Shown here: positions 26,491 to 34,673 of the stretch, one piece after another
Layout: each line of letters opens with the position of its first letter
Numbering within the stretch: position 1 is the first letter of the stretch
From: Cyclobacteriaceae bacterium
GTDB taxonomy: Bacteria; Bacteroidota; Bacteroidia; Cytophagales; Cyclobacteriaceae
Assembly: GCA_028278225.1 (NCBI GenBank)
Contig: JANQEU010000022.1
Span: 1 to 64,000 of the forward strand
Length of the DNA: 64,000 nucleotides
Reading direction: 5' to 3'
The notes under the pieces: model-generated
What the model was told of the DNA's origin: nothing
Databases searched by the model: none
What the model saw: the letters and a program-made list of their open reading frames with translations, nothing else
Made by a program: the position numbers and the translations under genes

Positions 26491-28509
26491 ATGATCGGAC
26501 TATTGCAGATATTTCATAATTCTTCCAAACCTCGTATTTCCCCTTTTCCAGGGAGGGCATTGATACTCGTTTTATGCTGTGTGCTCACGTACCCGGGGTT
26601 ATGTGAAATACAGGTAGCCAGGATCTTCGGGGATAATATGGTGCTTCAAAGAGACACAGCAAATCTGATTTGGGGTTGGGGTGATCCTCGTGAGGAGGTG
26701 AAACTATCCATCGGTAATAGATCGTATGAGGCTAATGTAAATGGCAGTGGTGAGTGGTCCATAGTGATTGAGCCATTTGCTGCCGGTGGTCCCTACACCA
26801 TATCCGTTGAAGGAGATAATTCAATTACTTTGAACAATGTAATGTTTGGAGAAGTATGGCTATGCGGAGGACAATCCAATATGCAATACACCCTCCGCAT
26901 GCTCGGAAAGGATGTCAATCAGATCGATAACATCAATAATCCTTTAATCCGTCAGTTTCGAAATGTGCTGGATACCGATTATTTGCCAAAGAAAGATTTA
27001 AAAGGAGGGATCTGGGAGGAAGCCAATGAAAATACTGTTCCTGACTTTTCGGCTGTAGCCTATTTTTTTGGAAAAGCCCTTTATGACAGTCTCAAAGTAC
27101 CCATCGGGCTGATCAATATAAGTCTTGGAGCCACAAGCATTGAGACGTGGATGAGCGGTGATGCATTGAAGCCGTTCCAACAATTCAGAAAGCTTGTGGA
27201 TGTCATACAGACCAGAAACAAGAATTTTGATCAGCTAAATGAGGAATTGAAGACATTCCGCAAAACCTGGGATAAGGACTACTATCTGACAGGACCCGGA
27301 ATCGAAGGGGAATGGTATAAACCCGGTATTGATACCAGCGATTGGAAGACCATAACCATCCCAAATTTTTGGGAATATGATGGATTGGATCATGACGGCG
27401 CGGTTTGGTTCCGAAAGGAATTTGATCTGCCCGATGGCTTCAGTGAGGATTCGTTGCTAATTCATCTTAATCAGATCGATGACTATGACATCACCTGGGT
27501 AAACGGTGTCAAAGTGGGAGAAACTTTTGGAAATCGTAACTTTCGAAATTACACTGTAACATCAGATATTCTTAAAGAGAAAGACAATAGTCTGGTTGTA
27601 CGGGTATTTGACATAGGCGAAGTGGGGGGATTTCATACGTCGGCATTTTGGGGCAATCCCATATTGCTCGGAGAATGGCGGTACAAACCGGGGCTTGGCA
27701 TAAATAAAGATGATTTTCCGGCTCCGGATGTTCCAAATGGAAGTATTTTCAGTTATCCCACCCTGCTATTCAATGGTAACATTGCGCCGGTCTCAAAACT
27801 TTCGATTAAAGGTGCCATATGGTATCAAGGGGAGTCCAACGTTGCCAGAGCCGAAGAATACACCGGGCTATTGCCATCATTGATCCTGGATTGGCGATCA
27901 GCCTGGGGGTATGAATTTGATTTCCTTGTTGTTCAACTGGCAAATTACGGTATAGAACCTGGTGAACCTTCGGAAAGCACCTGGGCGGAACTACGTGAAG
28001 CACAAATGAATGCTTTGAAAGTACCTTCCACGTACATTGCCCCGGCCATTGATCTCGGAGAAGCTGACGATATTCATCCTAAAAACAAAGAAGATGTAGG
28101 ATATAGACTGGCGCTTGGAGCACTTGCCACATCATATGGGAGTGATATGATCCCTCCCAATCCGGCATTTAAGTCCTTTTCTGTTACCGGGAAAGAAGTA
28201 CACATAGAATTTGAGGGTGTTGGAAGCGGATTGATCACCGATGACAAATATGGCTATGTTCGCGGGTTTCAAATAGCCGGAAAGGATAGGAAGTTTTACT
28301 GGGCCCGGGCTCGCCTGGAAAATGATAAAATTATAGTGTCCGGTTCGGAAGTGGACGAACCGGTTGCCGTCAGATATGCATGGTCCGATAATCCCGGAAG
28401 GCTTAATATTTATAACAAAGAAGGACTTCCCTTGCTGCCTTTCCGGACAGATGATTGGGAATTGAGTACTTCCGGAAAGGTCTATGTTGATACGCCACAT
28501 CAGTTTTAG
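26491..28509 (+). CDS. Sialate O-acetylesterase-like SGNH hydrolase with inserted jelly-roll domain
   Basis: Secreted carbohydrate esterase of 672 residues that removes acetyl groups from sugars. After an N-terminal hydrophobic segment (ALILVLCCVLTYPGL) comes a beta domain (IFGDNMVLQRDTANLIWGWG). The nucleophile motif is GQSNM (Ser129) and the second block is KGAIWYQGESN. The C-terminal catalytic Asp-x-x-His region is DDIHP (H529). Between the two SGNH blocks, residues about 250-390, is a GH2-type sugar-binding jelly roll (WYKPGIDTSDWKTI, GAVWFRKEFDLP, DYDITWVNGVKVGET). This is the usual SIAE architecture in polysaccharide utilisation loci. Acetylated glycan is therefore a likely target of this locus. 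Confidence 0.9.
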   Translation: MIGLLQIFHNSSKPRISPFPGRALILVLCCVLTYPGLCEIQVARIFGDNMVLQRDTANLIWGWGDPREEVKLSIGNRSYEANVNGSGEWSIVIEPFAAGGPYTISVEGDNSITLNNVMFGEVWLCGGQSNMQYTLRMLGKDVNQIDNINNPLIRQFRNVLDTDYLPKKDLKGGIWEEANENTVPDFSAVAYFFGKALYDSLKVPIGLINISLGATSIETWMSGDALKPFQQFRKLVDVIQTRNKNFDQLNEELKTFRKTWDKDYYLTGPGIEGEWYKPGIDTSDWKTITIPNFWEYDGLDHDGAVWFRKEFDLPDGFSEDSLLIHLNQIDDYDITWVNGVKVGETFGNRNFRNYTVTSDILKEKDNSLVVRVFDIGEVGGFHTSAFWGNPILLGEWRYKPGLGINKDDFPAPDVPNGSIFSYPTLLFNGNIAPVSKLSIKGAIWYQGESNVARAEEYTGLLPSLILDWRSAWGYEFDFLVVQLANYGIEPGEPSESTWAELREAQMNALKVPSTYIAPAIDLGEADDIHPKNKEDVGYRLALGALATSYGSDMIPPNPAFKSFSVTGKEVHIEFEGVGSGLITDDKYGYVRGFQIAGKDRKFYWARARLENDKIIVSGSEVDEPVAVRYAWSDNPGRLNIYNKEGLPLLPFRTDDWELSTSGKVYVDTPHQF

Positions 28510-28581
28510 GTGATCTTTTCGGAGAGCACGCAATAACCTTGTTTTCATTTGGAAATCTCCCAAATATGTTTAAATTACATA

Positions 28582-28601
28582 ATGTCCATATGTATGAACA
28601 T
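28582..28601 (+). promoter_or_regulatory. Candidate GntR operator
   Basis: ATGTCCATA-TG-TATGAACAT, arms matching at eight of nine positions around a two-base centre, ends eight bases before the ATG of the GntR gene. The size and spacing are typical of GntR/HutC-type operators, so autoregulation is likely. I found no second full copy by eye in the window. Confidence 0.5.
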
Positions 28602-28609
28602 AACATATC

Positions 28610-29341
28610 ATGGAGTTAAAAATTGATCACACGAGTCCCGTCCCGTTGCATATTCAGGTAGAGCATCTTCTGCGGGAGTTGATAAAAGAACCCGACTATC
28701 AGCAGGGGAAACTGCTGCCAAAGGAGGTGGAGCTGGCGAAACGTCTTGGAATATCCCGAAACACGGTAAGACAGGCTACAAATAAGCTTTCACATGAAAA
28801 TTTGCTTGTCCGGAAAAAAGGAATTGGCACGAGAGTAGTCACAAGTAAAGTCACCACCAAGCTTTCAAACTGGTATAGTTTCAGCGATGAAATGCAGGAA
28901 CGGGGGATTACCATGATCAACTTTGAAATCAATACCAAATGGATTGAAGCAGACGAAGATATCTCCAGGGCTCTGGAAATACCTGAGAAATCTCGTGTTC
29001 TGAGGCTTGAACGCATAAGAGGAACCGAGGAGGGGCCAACGGTCTATTTTATTTCATATTTCCATCCAAGGGTTGGATTGACAGGTGAGGAGGATTTCAC
29101 ACAACATCTTTATGAAATTTTAGAACGGGATTATGCGACCATCCCAACAATATCCAGGGAAGAAATTAAGGCGATACTGGCTGATGAACAGGTAGCCGGA
29201 AAACTTTCAATTGAAGTTGGGAATCCGGTATTGTTCCGTATGCGAAGGGTATATGACCCCGGAAGCCGGCCGATTGAATACAATCTGGGATTTTACCACG
29301 CTGAGAAATTTACCTATTCGATTGATATCGAGCGAAAATGA
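28610..29341 (+). CDS. GntR/HutC family transcriptional regulator with UTRA domain
   Basis: DNA-binding regulator of 243 residues. The N-terminal winged helix (residues about 8-75) shows the GntR pattern PLHIQVEHLLRELI, GKLLPKEVELAKRLGISRNT and VRQATNKLSHENLLVRKKGI. The C-terminal UTRA ligand-binding domain spans about 95-238, with LERIRGTEEGPTVYFISYFH, PVLFRMRRVYDPGSRPIEYN and a terminal F..Y..DIERK. HutC-branch regulators usually sense a sugar phosphate or other pathway metabolite. The stop codon overlaps the ECF sigma gene start (ATGA at 29338-29341), so the two proteins are co-translated, an unusual pairing. Confidence 0.92.
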   Translation: MELKIDHTSPVPLHIQVEHLLRELIKEPDYQQGKLLPKEVELAKRLGISRNTVRQATNKLSHENLLVRKKGIGTRVVTSKVTTKLSNWYSFSDEMQERGITMINFEINTKWIEADEDISRALEIPEKSRVLRLERIRGTEEGPTVYFISYFHPRVGLTGEEDFTQHLYEILERDYATIPTISREEIKAILADEQVAGKLSIEVGNPVLFRMRRVYDPGSRPIEYNLGFYHAEKFTYSIDIERK

Positions 29342-29901
29342 GAATCCAACCATTCGTAAAGACAATAGACATAACAGGCTTGAAATCCGGAAACCGGTTG
29401 AGCTTTGAGAATGTGTATTTGCAATATAAAGACCGTGTATTTTTTTATGCTTTAAAGATCACCAGGTCAGAAGAACTTGCCGAAGAGATCGTTCAGGATG
29501 TCTTTGTGAAAATATGGACAAACCGGGATAAAATTGATCCGAAATACAATTTCTCGTCTTTTGTATTTAAGGTTACGCACAATCACGCCATCAACGTCTT
29601 GAAAAGAGTGGCTTACGAAAGAGTTGCCAGGGAAAAGATATCAAAAACTTCAAAAAACAGAATTACCGATACGGAAGATAGCGTGGTTTTCAATGATTAT
29701 ATGGTGATAATGAATAAGGCAGTAAAGGCGCTGCCTCCCAAAAGGAAGAGCATATTTGACATGAGCAGGAACAAGGGGATCAGCCATGATGAGATCGCAG
29801 AAATGATGGGGATTTCGAAAAACACGGTCAAGAGTCAATTGGTAAAGGCCACCAAATTCATCAAAAACTACTTTGCAGTTAATGCTGGAATGACAATCTG
29901 A
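29338..29901 (+). CDS. ECF RNA polymerase sigma factor, Bacteroidota SusCD-linked type
   Basis: Sigma-70 family ECF factor of 187 residues. The region 2 helix is FENVYLQYKDRVFFYALKIT with SEELAEEIVQDVFVKIW. Region 4 is ALPPKRKSIFDMSRNKGISH and EIAEMMGISKNTVKSQLVKA. This matches Bacteroidota ECF factors that drive SusC/SusD genes. Normally an anti-sigma FecR gene follows; here the next gene is susC, and no anti-sigma is found. Control may therefore be through the overlapping GntR gene upstream instead of membrane signalling. The ATG start overlaps the GntR stop; an extra N-terminal stretch of about 20 residues precedes region 2. Confidence 0.9.
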   Translation: MRIQPFVKTIDITGLKSGNRLSFENVYLQYKDRVFFYALKITRSEELAEEIVQDVFVKIWTNRDKIDPKYNFSSFVFKVTHNHAINVLKRVAYERVAREKISKTSKNRITDTEDSVVFNDYMVIMNKAVKALPPKRKSIFDMSRNKGISHDEIAEMMGISKNTVKSQLVKATKFIKNYFAVNAGMTI

Positions 29902-29952
29902 TCGAAGGGTAGCAGTGGTGATTTACATCAGTATATTGAGTTTTCGGTAATC

Positions 29953-29971
29953 CAAATCATTGGCTGATTTG
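29953..29971 (+). promoter_or_regulatory. Inverted repeat upstream of susC
   Basis: CAAATCA-5 bases-TGATTTG, perfect seven-base arms, lies 43 bases before the susC ATG in the ECF-susC gap (29902-30013). There is no following T-run, so it is more likely an operator or leader structure than a terminator. It differs in sequence from the GntR palindrome. Confidence 0.4.
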
Positions 29972-30013
29972 TATACATAACACCGAAGTTTACACCTTAG
30001 AAAATGATGTAAA

Positions 30014-33000
30014 ATGAATATAGTAAAGAAGATCTTCCTTTTTTCCATTACTACAATTCTTACAGTGAAAATGTCCCTGGCCCAGGATCTGATCCAGGGG
30101 AAGGTGACTTCTGCCGAAGATGGTTTTGGTCTTCCGGGTGTAACCATTGCCATAAAAGGTACAACGGTAGGGACCATTTCGGATGCTGAAGGGAACTATA
30201 GGTTAAATGCTCAGCCAGGAGATGTGCTCGTCATTCGATTTGTAGGTTATGTAGAGCAGGAAGTGGTGGTGGGAAATGAGGCTATCATTGACATCGCTCT
30301 TGCGGAAGAGATTAGTGCACTGGATGAAATTGTGGTTGTTGCTTACGGCGAGGTAAGGAAAAAAGACCTTACCGGTTCAGTTTCTACCATAAAAGGGGAG
30401 GAGATGTTTAAAACGGCCAGTACCTCACTTGATCAGGCGCTTCAGGGCAGAGCTTCAGGTGTTCAGGTGACGCAGGTATCGGGACGGCCGGGTGGCGAGA
30501 CATCTATCCGAATTCGGGGAAGCAGTTCTGTCAATGCCGGAAATGAGCCTCTTTTTGTGATCGATGGTATGCTCGTGTCCAGTAATAACTCGGATGTCAA
30601 TGCAAGTGGTACTGCGGGATCTTCCATTAACGCACTTTCTGTCATCAATCCCAGTGACATAGAGTCGATCCAGGTACTAAAGGACGCCTCGGCAACGGCA
30701 TTGTATGGCTCCAGGGGTGCCAATGGAGTGGTAATTATTACCACGAAAAGGGGAGGCCCGGGGCGAACGAGTATCAATCTGGATTCCTACTATGGAGTTC
30801 AGGAGGTCACCAATACCCTGGATTTATTGAACGGCGAGGAATTCGCCAATTACATGAATGACCTCAATGCCGATCTGGGATTGCCTTCCGACGTCAGATA
30901 CATCATTCCGGAAAATTTTGGTAAAGGAACGGACTGGCAGGAAGCTATTTTCAGGCAAGCACCCATGCAAAGTCATCAGATAACCATTTCCGGCGGAGAT
31001 CAAAACACGCAATACGCTGTTGGCGGCGGTTATTATCTCCAGGAAGGGATTGTACTCAATTCAGACTTTGAACGCGGTACATTCCGGACTAGTATTGACA
31101 GAACTGTCAGCAGTTTTTTGAAAGTTGGTGCCAATGCCAATTTAAGCAGAATTACTTCAAAAGGAGTGTTGACCGGTGTACTGGGTCCTGACACAGGTGT
31201 GTTGTTACCCGGATCGATTACCTCTTCCGTACTATTCCCTCCCACGTTACCTGTTTTGGATGAAACGGTTGTCGGAGGCTACACTTTTGAGGATGACCGG
31301 GGAAGAAATTTGGCTAATCCCGTGGCAGATGCCAAAGAATCGGATAATATAAGCAATAATTCAAGAGTTATCGGAAGCCTGTTTACGGAGTGGGAGATCA
31401 TTGATGACCTGATTTTCAAGGTCAATCTTGGTATCGACGCCTACTCTTCCAAAGATAACCGGTTCGTACCTAACTACCTTAAAAGAACTGAACCTAACAA
31501 CGGTGAAGCCGTCGTTTCCACAGTTGACGGATTGACGTGGTTGACAGAGTATACTTTGAATTATAAGAAGCAGCTGAACACGGATCACAATGTCGACGCG
31601 CTGGTAGGCTATACCCGTCAGGCATTTAATTCGGAGAGGCTCTTTGCCTTCACGCTGGATTATACCGATAACAGAATCGGCTGGCACAATCTATCTGCCG
31701 GACTGAACCCGCAACCAGCGTCTACTTCGGAGTCATCATGGGGAATTGAGAGTTACCTGGGACGGATCAATCATAATTTCAAAGGTAAATACCTAACCAC
31801 TGTTACAGCGAGGTTGGATGGTTCTTCAAAATTCGGGGCAGACAGCAAATGGGGATTTTTTCCATCCCTGGCTTTTGCCTGGAATATCTCGGATGAACCT
31901 TTCTTTGACCCGAATGACTTCTTTCAGGCTTTCAAGCTCCGTAGCAGTGTTGGGGTAATCGGAAACTCGGATATCAGCTCTTTCAATTCATTGCCAACGG
32001 TGGGTCCTAACGGAGAGGGCACTTTTAATAACAATGAGCCCTACATTGGGACTGCTCCTCTCAGATTACCAAATCCAAAATTGAAATGGGAGCGGACAGC
32101 GCAATTCAACCTGGGATTCGATATTGCATTCTTTGATGCAAGGGTGATGGTGACTACTGATTACTACCTTCAGAAGACTACAGACCTGTTGTTGTTCACG
32201 CCAATTCCAAATACCTCGGGTTTTTCAAACTTCTTTGATAATGTTGGAGAGCTTCAAAACTCAGGTGTAGAATTGGCAATTGATGGTCTTATTTTGGAAG
32301 ACAACCCTTTCAACTGGCAGGCTACATTCAATATATCTGCCAACAAAAATGAGATCAATTTGCTTTCCGATGAAAATGACATTCCGGCTCCCGGCGTATT
32401 GTTGGTGCCGGCAGGATGGAATATAATACGTGTCGGGGAGCCGTTGGGAACCTTCTTTGGCCTCATCAGTGATGGAATTTTTCAGACTGATGCCGAGGCC
32501 CAGTCAAGTGCCGTACTGGTGGGTCAAACCCCGGAAGCAGGCCAAAGAAAATATCGTGATGTGAATGGGAGGGATGCAAATGGTGATCTGACGGGAGAGC
32601 CTGACGGTGTAATTAATGAAGCAGACCGGGTAGTGCTGGGACAGGCACAACCAAAGTTTACATGGAACCTGGCAAATAATTTCGAGTATAAGGGAATTGA
32701 TTTATCCATATTCATTCAGGCTAGTCATGGTAATGACGTGATCAATGCCTATCAATTTGAATTGGCCGCGTTGACCGGTGAAACAAATGTGTACAGGGAT
32801 GCTTATTTCAACAGATGGACATCTACCAATCCATCCAATGAATTTCCAAAGTTGGATCCCTCAGACCGTGGCACCTTCTCTTCAGCTCAGGTGGAAGACG
32901 GATCATTTGTCCGGATCAAAAATATAAGTCTCGGATACACTTTCCCTCAAAAGATCCTGGACAAGATGAAATTGAATAAGTTCCGGGTGTATGCGACAGC

Positions 33001-33145
33001 AAATAACCTTAAGACTTTCACAGATTATAGCGGTTATGACCCGGAAGTGAATGCTTTTGGACAAAGCGCTTTATTGCTCGGAATAGATTACGGAGGTTAT
33101 CCTCTAGCGAGATCATTTATAGTTGGAGTACAAATTGGAATTTGA
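30014..33145 (+). CDS. SusC/RagA family TonB-linked outer-membrane transporter
   Basis: Outer-membrane barrel of 1043 residues importing oligosaccharides together with its SusD partner. It has a signal peptide (MNIVKKIFLFSITTILTVKM, then SLAQ), a carboxypeptidase-D-like beta domain at about 28-105 (GKVTSAEDGFGLPGVTIAIK), the TonB-box/SusC signature LDEIVVVAYGEVRKKDLTGS, and a plug domain with PLFVIDG and SIQVLKDASATALYGSRGAN. The barrel ends with a C-terminal aromatic-type strand (ARSFIVGVQIGI). No FecA-type N-terminal signalling domain is seen, consistent with the missing anti-sigma. One base overlaps susD. Confidence 0.96.
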   Translation: MNIVKKIFLFSITTILTVKMSLAQDLIQGKVTSAEDGFGLPGVTIAIKGTTVGTISDAEGNYRLNAQPGDVLVIRFVGYVEQEVVVGNEAIIDIALAEEISALDEIVVVAYGEVRKKDLTGSVSTIKGEEMFKTASTSLDQALQGRASGVQVTQVSGRPGGETSIRIRGSSSVNAGNEPLFVIDGMLVSSNNSDVNASGTAGSSINALSVINPSDIESIQVLKDASATALYGSRGANGVVIITTKRGGPGRTSINLDSYYGVQEVTNTLDLLNGEEFANYMNDLNADLGLPSDVRYIIPENFGKGTDWQEAIFRQAPMQSHQITISGGDQNTQYAVGGGYYLQEGIVLNSDFERGTFRTSIDRTVSSFLKVGANANLSRITSKGVLTGVLGPDTGVLLPGSITSSVLFPPTLPVLDETVVGGYTFEDDRGRNLANPVADAKESDNISNNSRVIGSLFTEWEIIDDLIFKVNLGIDAYSSKDNRFVPNYLKRTEPNNGEAVVSTVDGLTWLTEYTLNYKKQLNTDHNVDALVGYTRQAFNSERLFAFTLDYTDNRIGWHNLSAGLNPQPASTSESSWGIESYLGRINHNFKGKYLTTVTARLDGSSKFGADSKWGFFPSLAFAWNISDEPFFDPNDFFQAFKLRSSVGVIGNSDISSFNSLPTVGPNGEGTFNNNEPYIGTAPLRLPNPKLKWERTAQFNLGFDIAFFDARVMVTTDYYLQKTTDLLLFTPIPNTSGFSNFFDNVGELQNSGVELAIDGLILEDNPFNWQATFNISANKNEINLLSDENDIPAPGVLLVPAGWNIIRVGEPLGTFFGLISDGIFQTDAEAQSSAVLVGQTPEAGQRKYRDVNGRDANGDLTGEPDGVINEADRVVLGQAQPKFTWNLANNFEYKGIDLSIFIQASHGNDVINAYQFELAALTGETNVYRDAYFNRWTSTNPSNEFPKLDPSDRGTFSSAQVEDGSFVRIKNISLGYTFPQKILDKMKLNKFRVYATANNLKTFTDYSGYDPEVNAFGQSALLLGIDYGGYPLARSFIVGVQIGI

Positions 33146-34641
33146 TGAAAAAACTCAATATGAATTGGAATCGTAACATTAAAATAATTGCAGTCCTGAC
33201 ACTGGTTTTTTTTGGATCATGCAGGGACATACTGGATGAAGATCCCAAAGATCAGGTTTTCATCACAAATTTTTTTCAAAACGAAAATGATGCGATCGGG
33301 GCGGTGAATGCTATTTATGCTGCCCTGAATTCTACCAGTACCGGACCTACATTCGGAGGGGTTTATCACAGCACCCACTGGGTCATGCAGGGATTGGCCA
33401 GCGATGAGATGAATAACCGGCAGGCAGGGGCTCCACAAAATGATCAGTTAGAAACATTTCAATACAATGCTTCGAATTCTACCATTTTTGACATGTGGAC
33501 CCAACTCTACAAGGCGTTGAGCTTTGCCAATTTCGCCCTGGGGGGTATTCCTGATTCGCCCATTGATGAAGGTATTAAAACAAGACTGGTAGGAGAAGCA
33601 AGCTTTCTGAGGGCAATTTTATATTTTGAACTTGTCAGATTGTTTGGAGAAGTGCCTCTGATACTTGAAGACGATGATGAGTTGAGACCGGGTAAGAATT
33701 CTGTTGAAGAGATCTATGCGCAGATCATATCCGATCTCAATACGGCGGTTGACGGATTGCCAACCAGCTACACAGTCGGAAACGGCCTGGGGAGGGCAAC
33801 CTGGGGCGCTGCGAAATCCACATTGGCAAGGGTTTACCTGACAAGAGGTGAATGGCAGTCGGCGGCGGATAATGCGGAGGATGTTATTAATTCAGGTGAA
33901 TATGCCCTTTGGCCGGATTTCGCCGATGCCTTCAGAATAGCGAATGAAAATGGCCAGGAGACAGTATTTGGAATTGGTTTTGGGGATGCCGGAGGAGCTA
34001 TAACTTTCTGGGAAGTAGGTCAATTTAATGTCAGACTGCTTCCGCGATCACTTACTACAGTGATCCCCGGTGTAAACGCCCAGGGATGGCAGGTAGCCAC
34101 ACAGGATCTTTATGATTCATTTGAAGCAGATGACAGAAGGAGAACCGTCACCTTTATGACAGATGTTGGCGGTACGTCTTTGGACGATCCCTACATCAGG
34201 AAGTATTGGGATGATGTCGGAGAACCGATGGCGGGGAACACGGAAGCTGATTTTCCTCTGATAAGGTATTCGGATGTTTTGCTCATTTATGCCGAGGCAC
34301 TGAACGAGGCAAACAGCGGGCCTACTGCCGAAGCATACGATGCAATAAACCAGGTGCGCAGACGCGCCCGTTTTGACGGTACGCAGGATCAGAATGTGCT
34401 GGCGGATCTGTCCGGAATGACACAATCGGAATTTCGTGATGCAGTTCTTTTGGAGCGCAGAAAAGAACTTGTGGCCGAAGGTCATAGATGGTTCGATCTT
34501 GTCAGGGTAAATAAACTACAGGAGTTGGTACCACTTGCCAAGCCGGGAGTTACTCCCCAGGCATATCACAATCTTTTTCCGATACCCCAGGAAGAGATTG
34601 ACCTGAATCAAAACCTCCTTCCCCAAAATGATGGATATTAA
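33145..34641 (+). CDS. SusD/RagB family glycan-binding lipoprotein
   Basis: Surface lipoprotein of 498 residues that caps the SusC barrel. I use the ATG at 33145, which shares one base with the susC stop (TGATG). The signal ends in FFGSCRDILDEDPKDQVF, with lipobox Cys near residue 27. SusD features are QNENDAIGAVNAIYAALNS, LVGEASFLRAILYFELVRLF, FPLIRYSDVLLIYAEALNEA, LLERRKELVAEGHRWFDLVR and the C-terminal YHNLFPIPQEEIDLN. It is full length. No SusE/F-type gene follows directly; the lipoprotein at 44789 could take that role but is distant. Confidence 0.96.
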   Translation: MKKLNMNWNRNIKIIAVLTLVFFGSCRDILDEDPKDQVFITNFFQNENDAIGAVNAIYAALNSTSTGPTFGGVYHSTHWVMQGLASDEMNNRQAGAPQNDQLETFQYNASNSTIFDMWTQLYKALSFANFALGGIPDSPIDEGIKTRLVGEASFLRAILYFELVRLFGEVPLILEDDDELRPGKNSVEEIYAQIISDLNTAVDGLPTSYTVGNGLGRATWGAAKSTLARVYLTRGEWQSAADNAEDVINSGEYALWPDFADAFRIANENGQETVFGIGFGDAGGAITFWEVGQFNVRLLPRSLTTVIPGVNAQGWQVATQDLYDSFEADDRRRTVTFMTDVGGTSLDDPYIRKYWDDVGEPMAGNTEADFPLIRYSDVLLIYAEALNEANSGPTAEAYDAINQVRRRARFDGTQDQNVLADLSGMTQSEFRDAVLLERRKELVAEGHRWFDLVRVNKLQELVPLAKPGVTPQAYHNLFPIPQEEIDLNQNLLPQNDGY

Positions 34642-34673
34642 TTGAAGGTATTGTTAGGAAAACTCACACTGTA

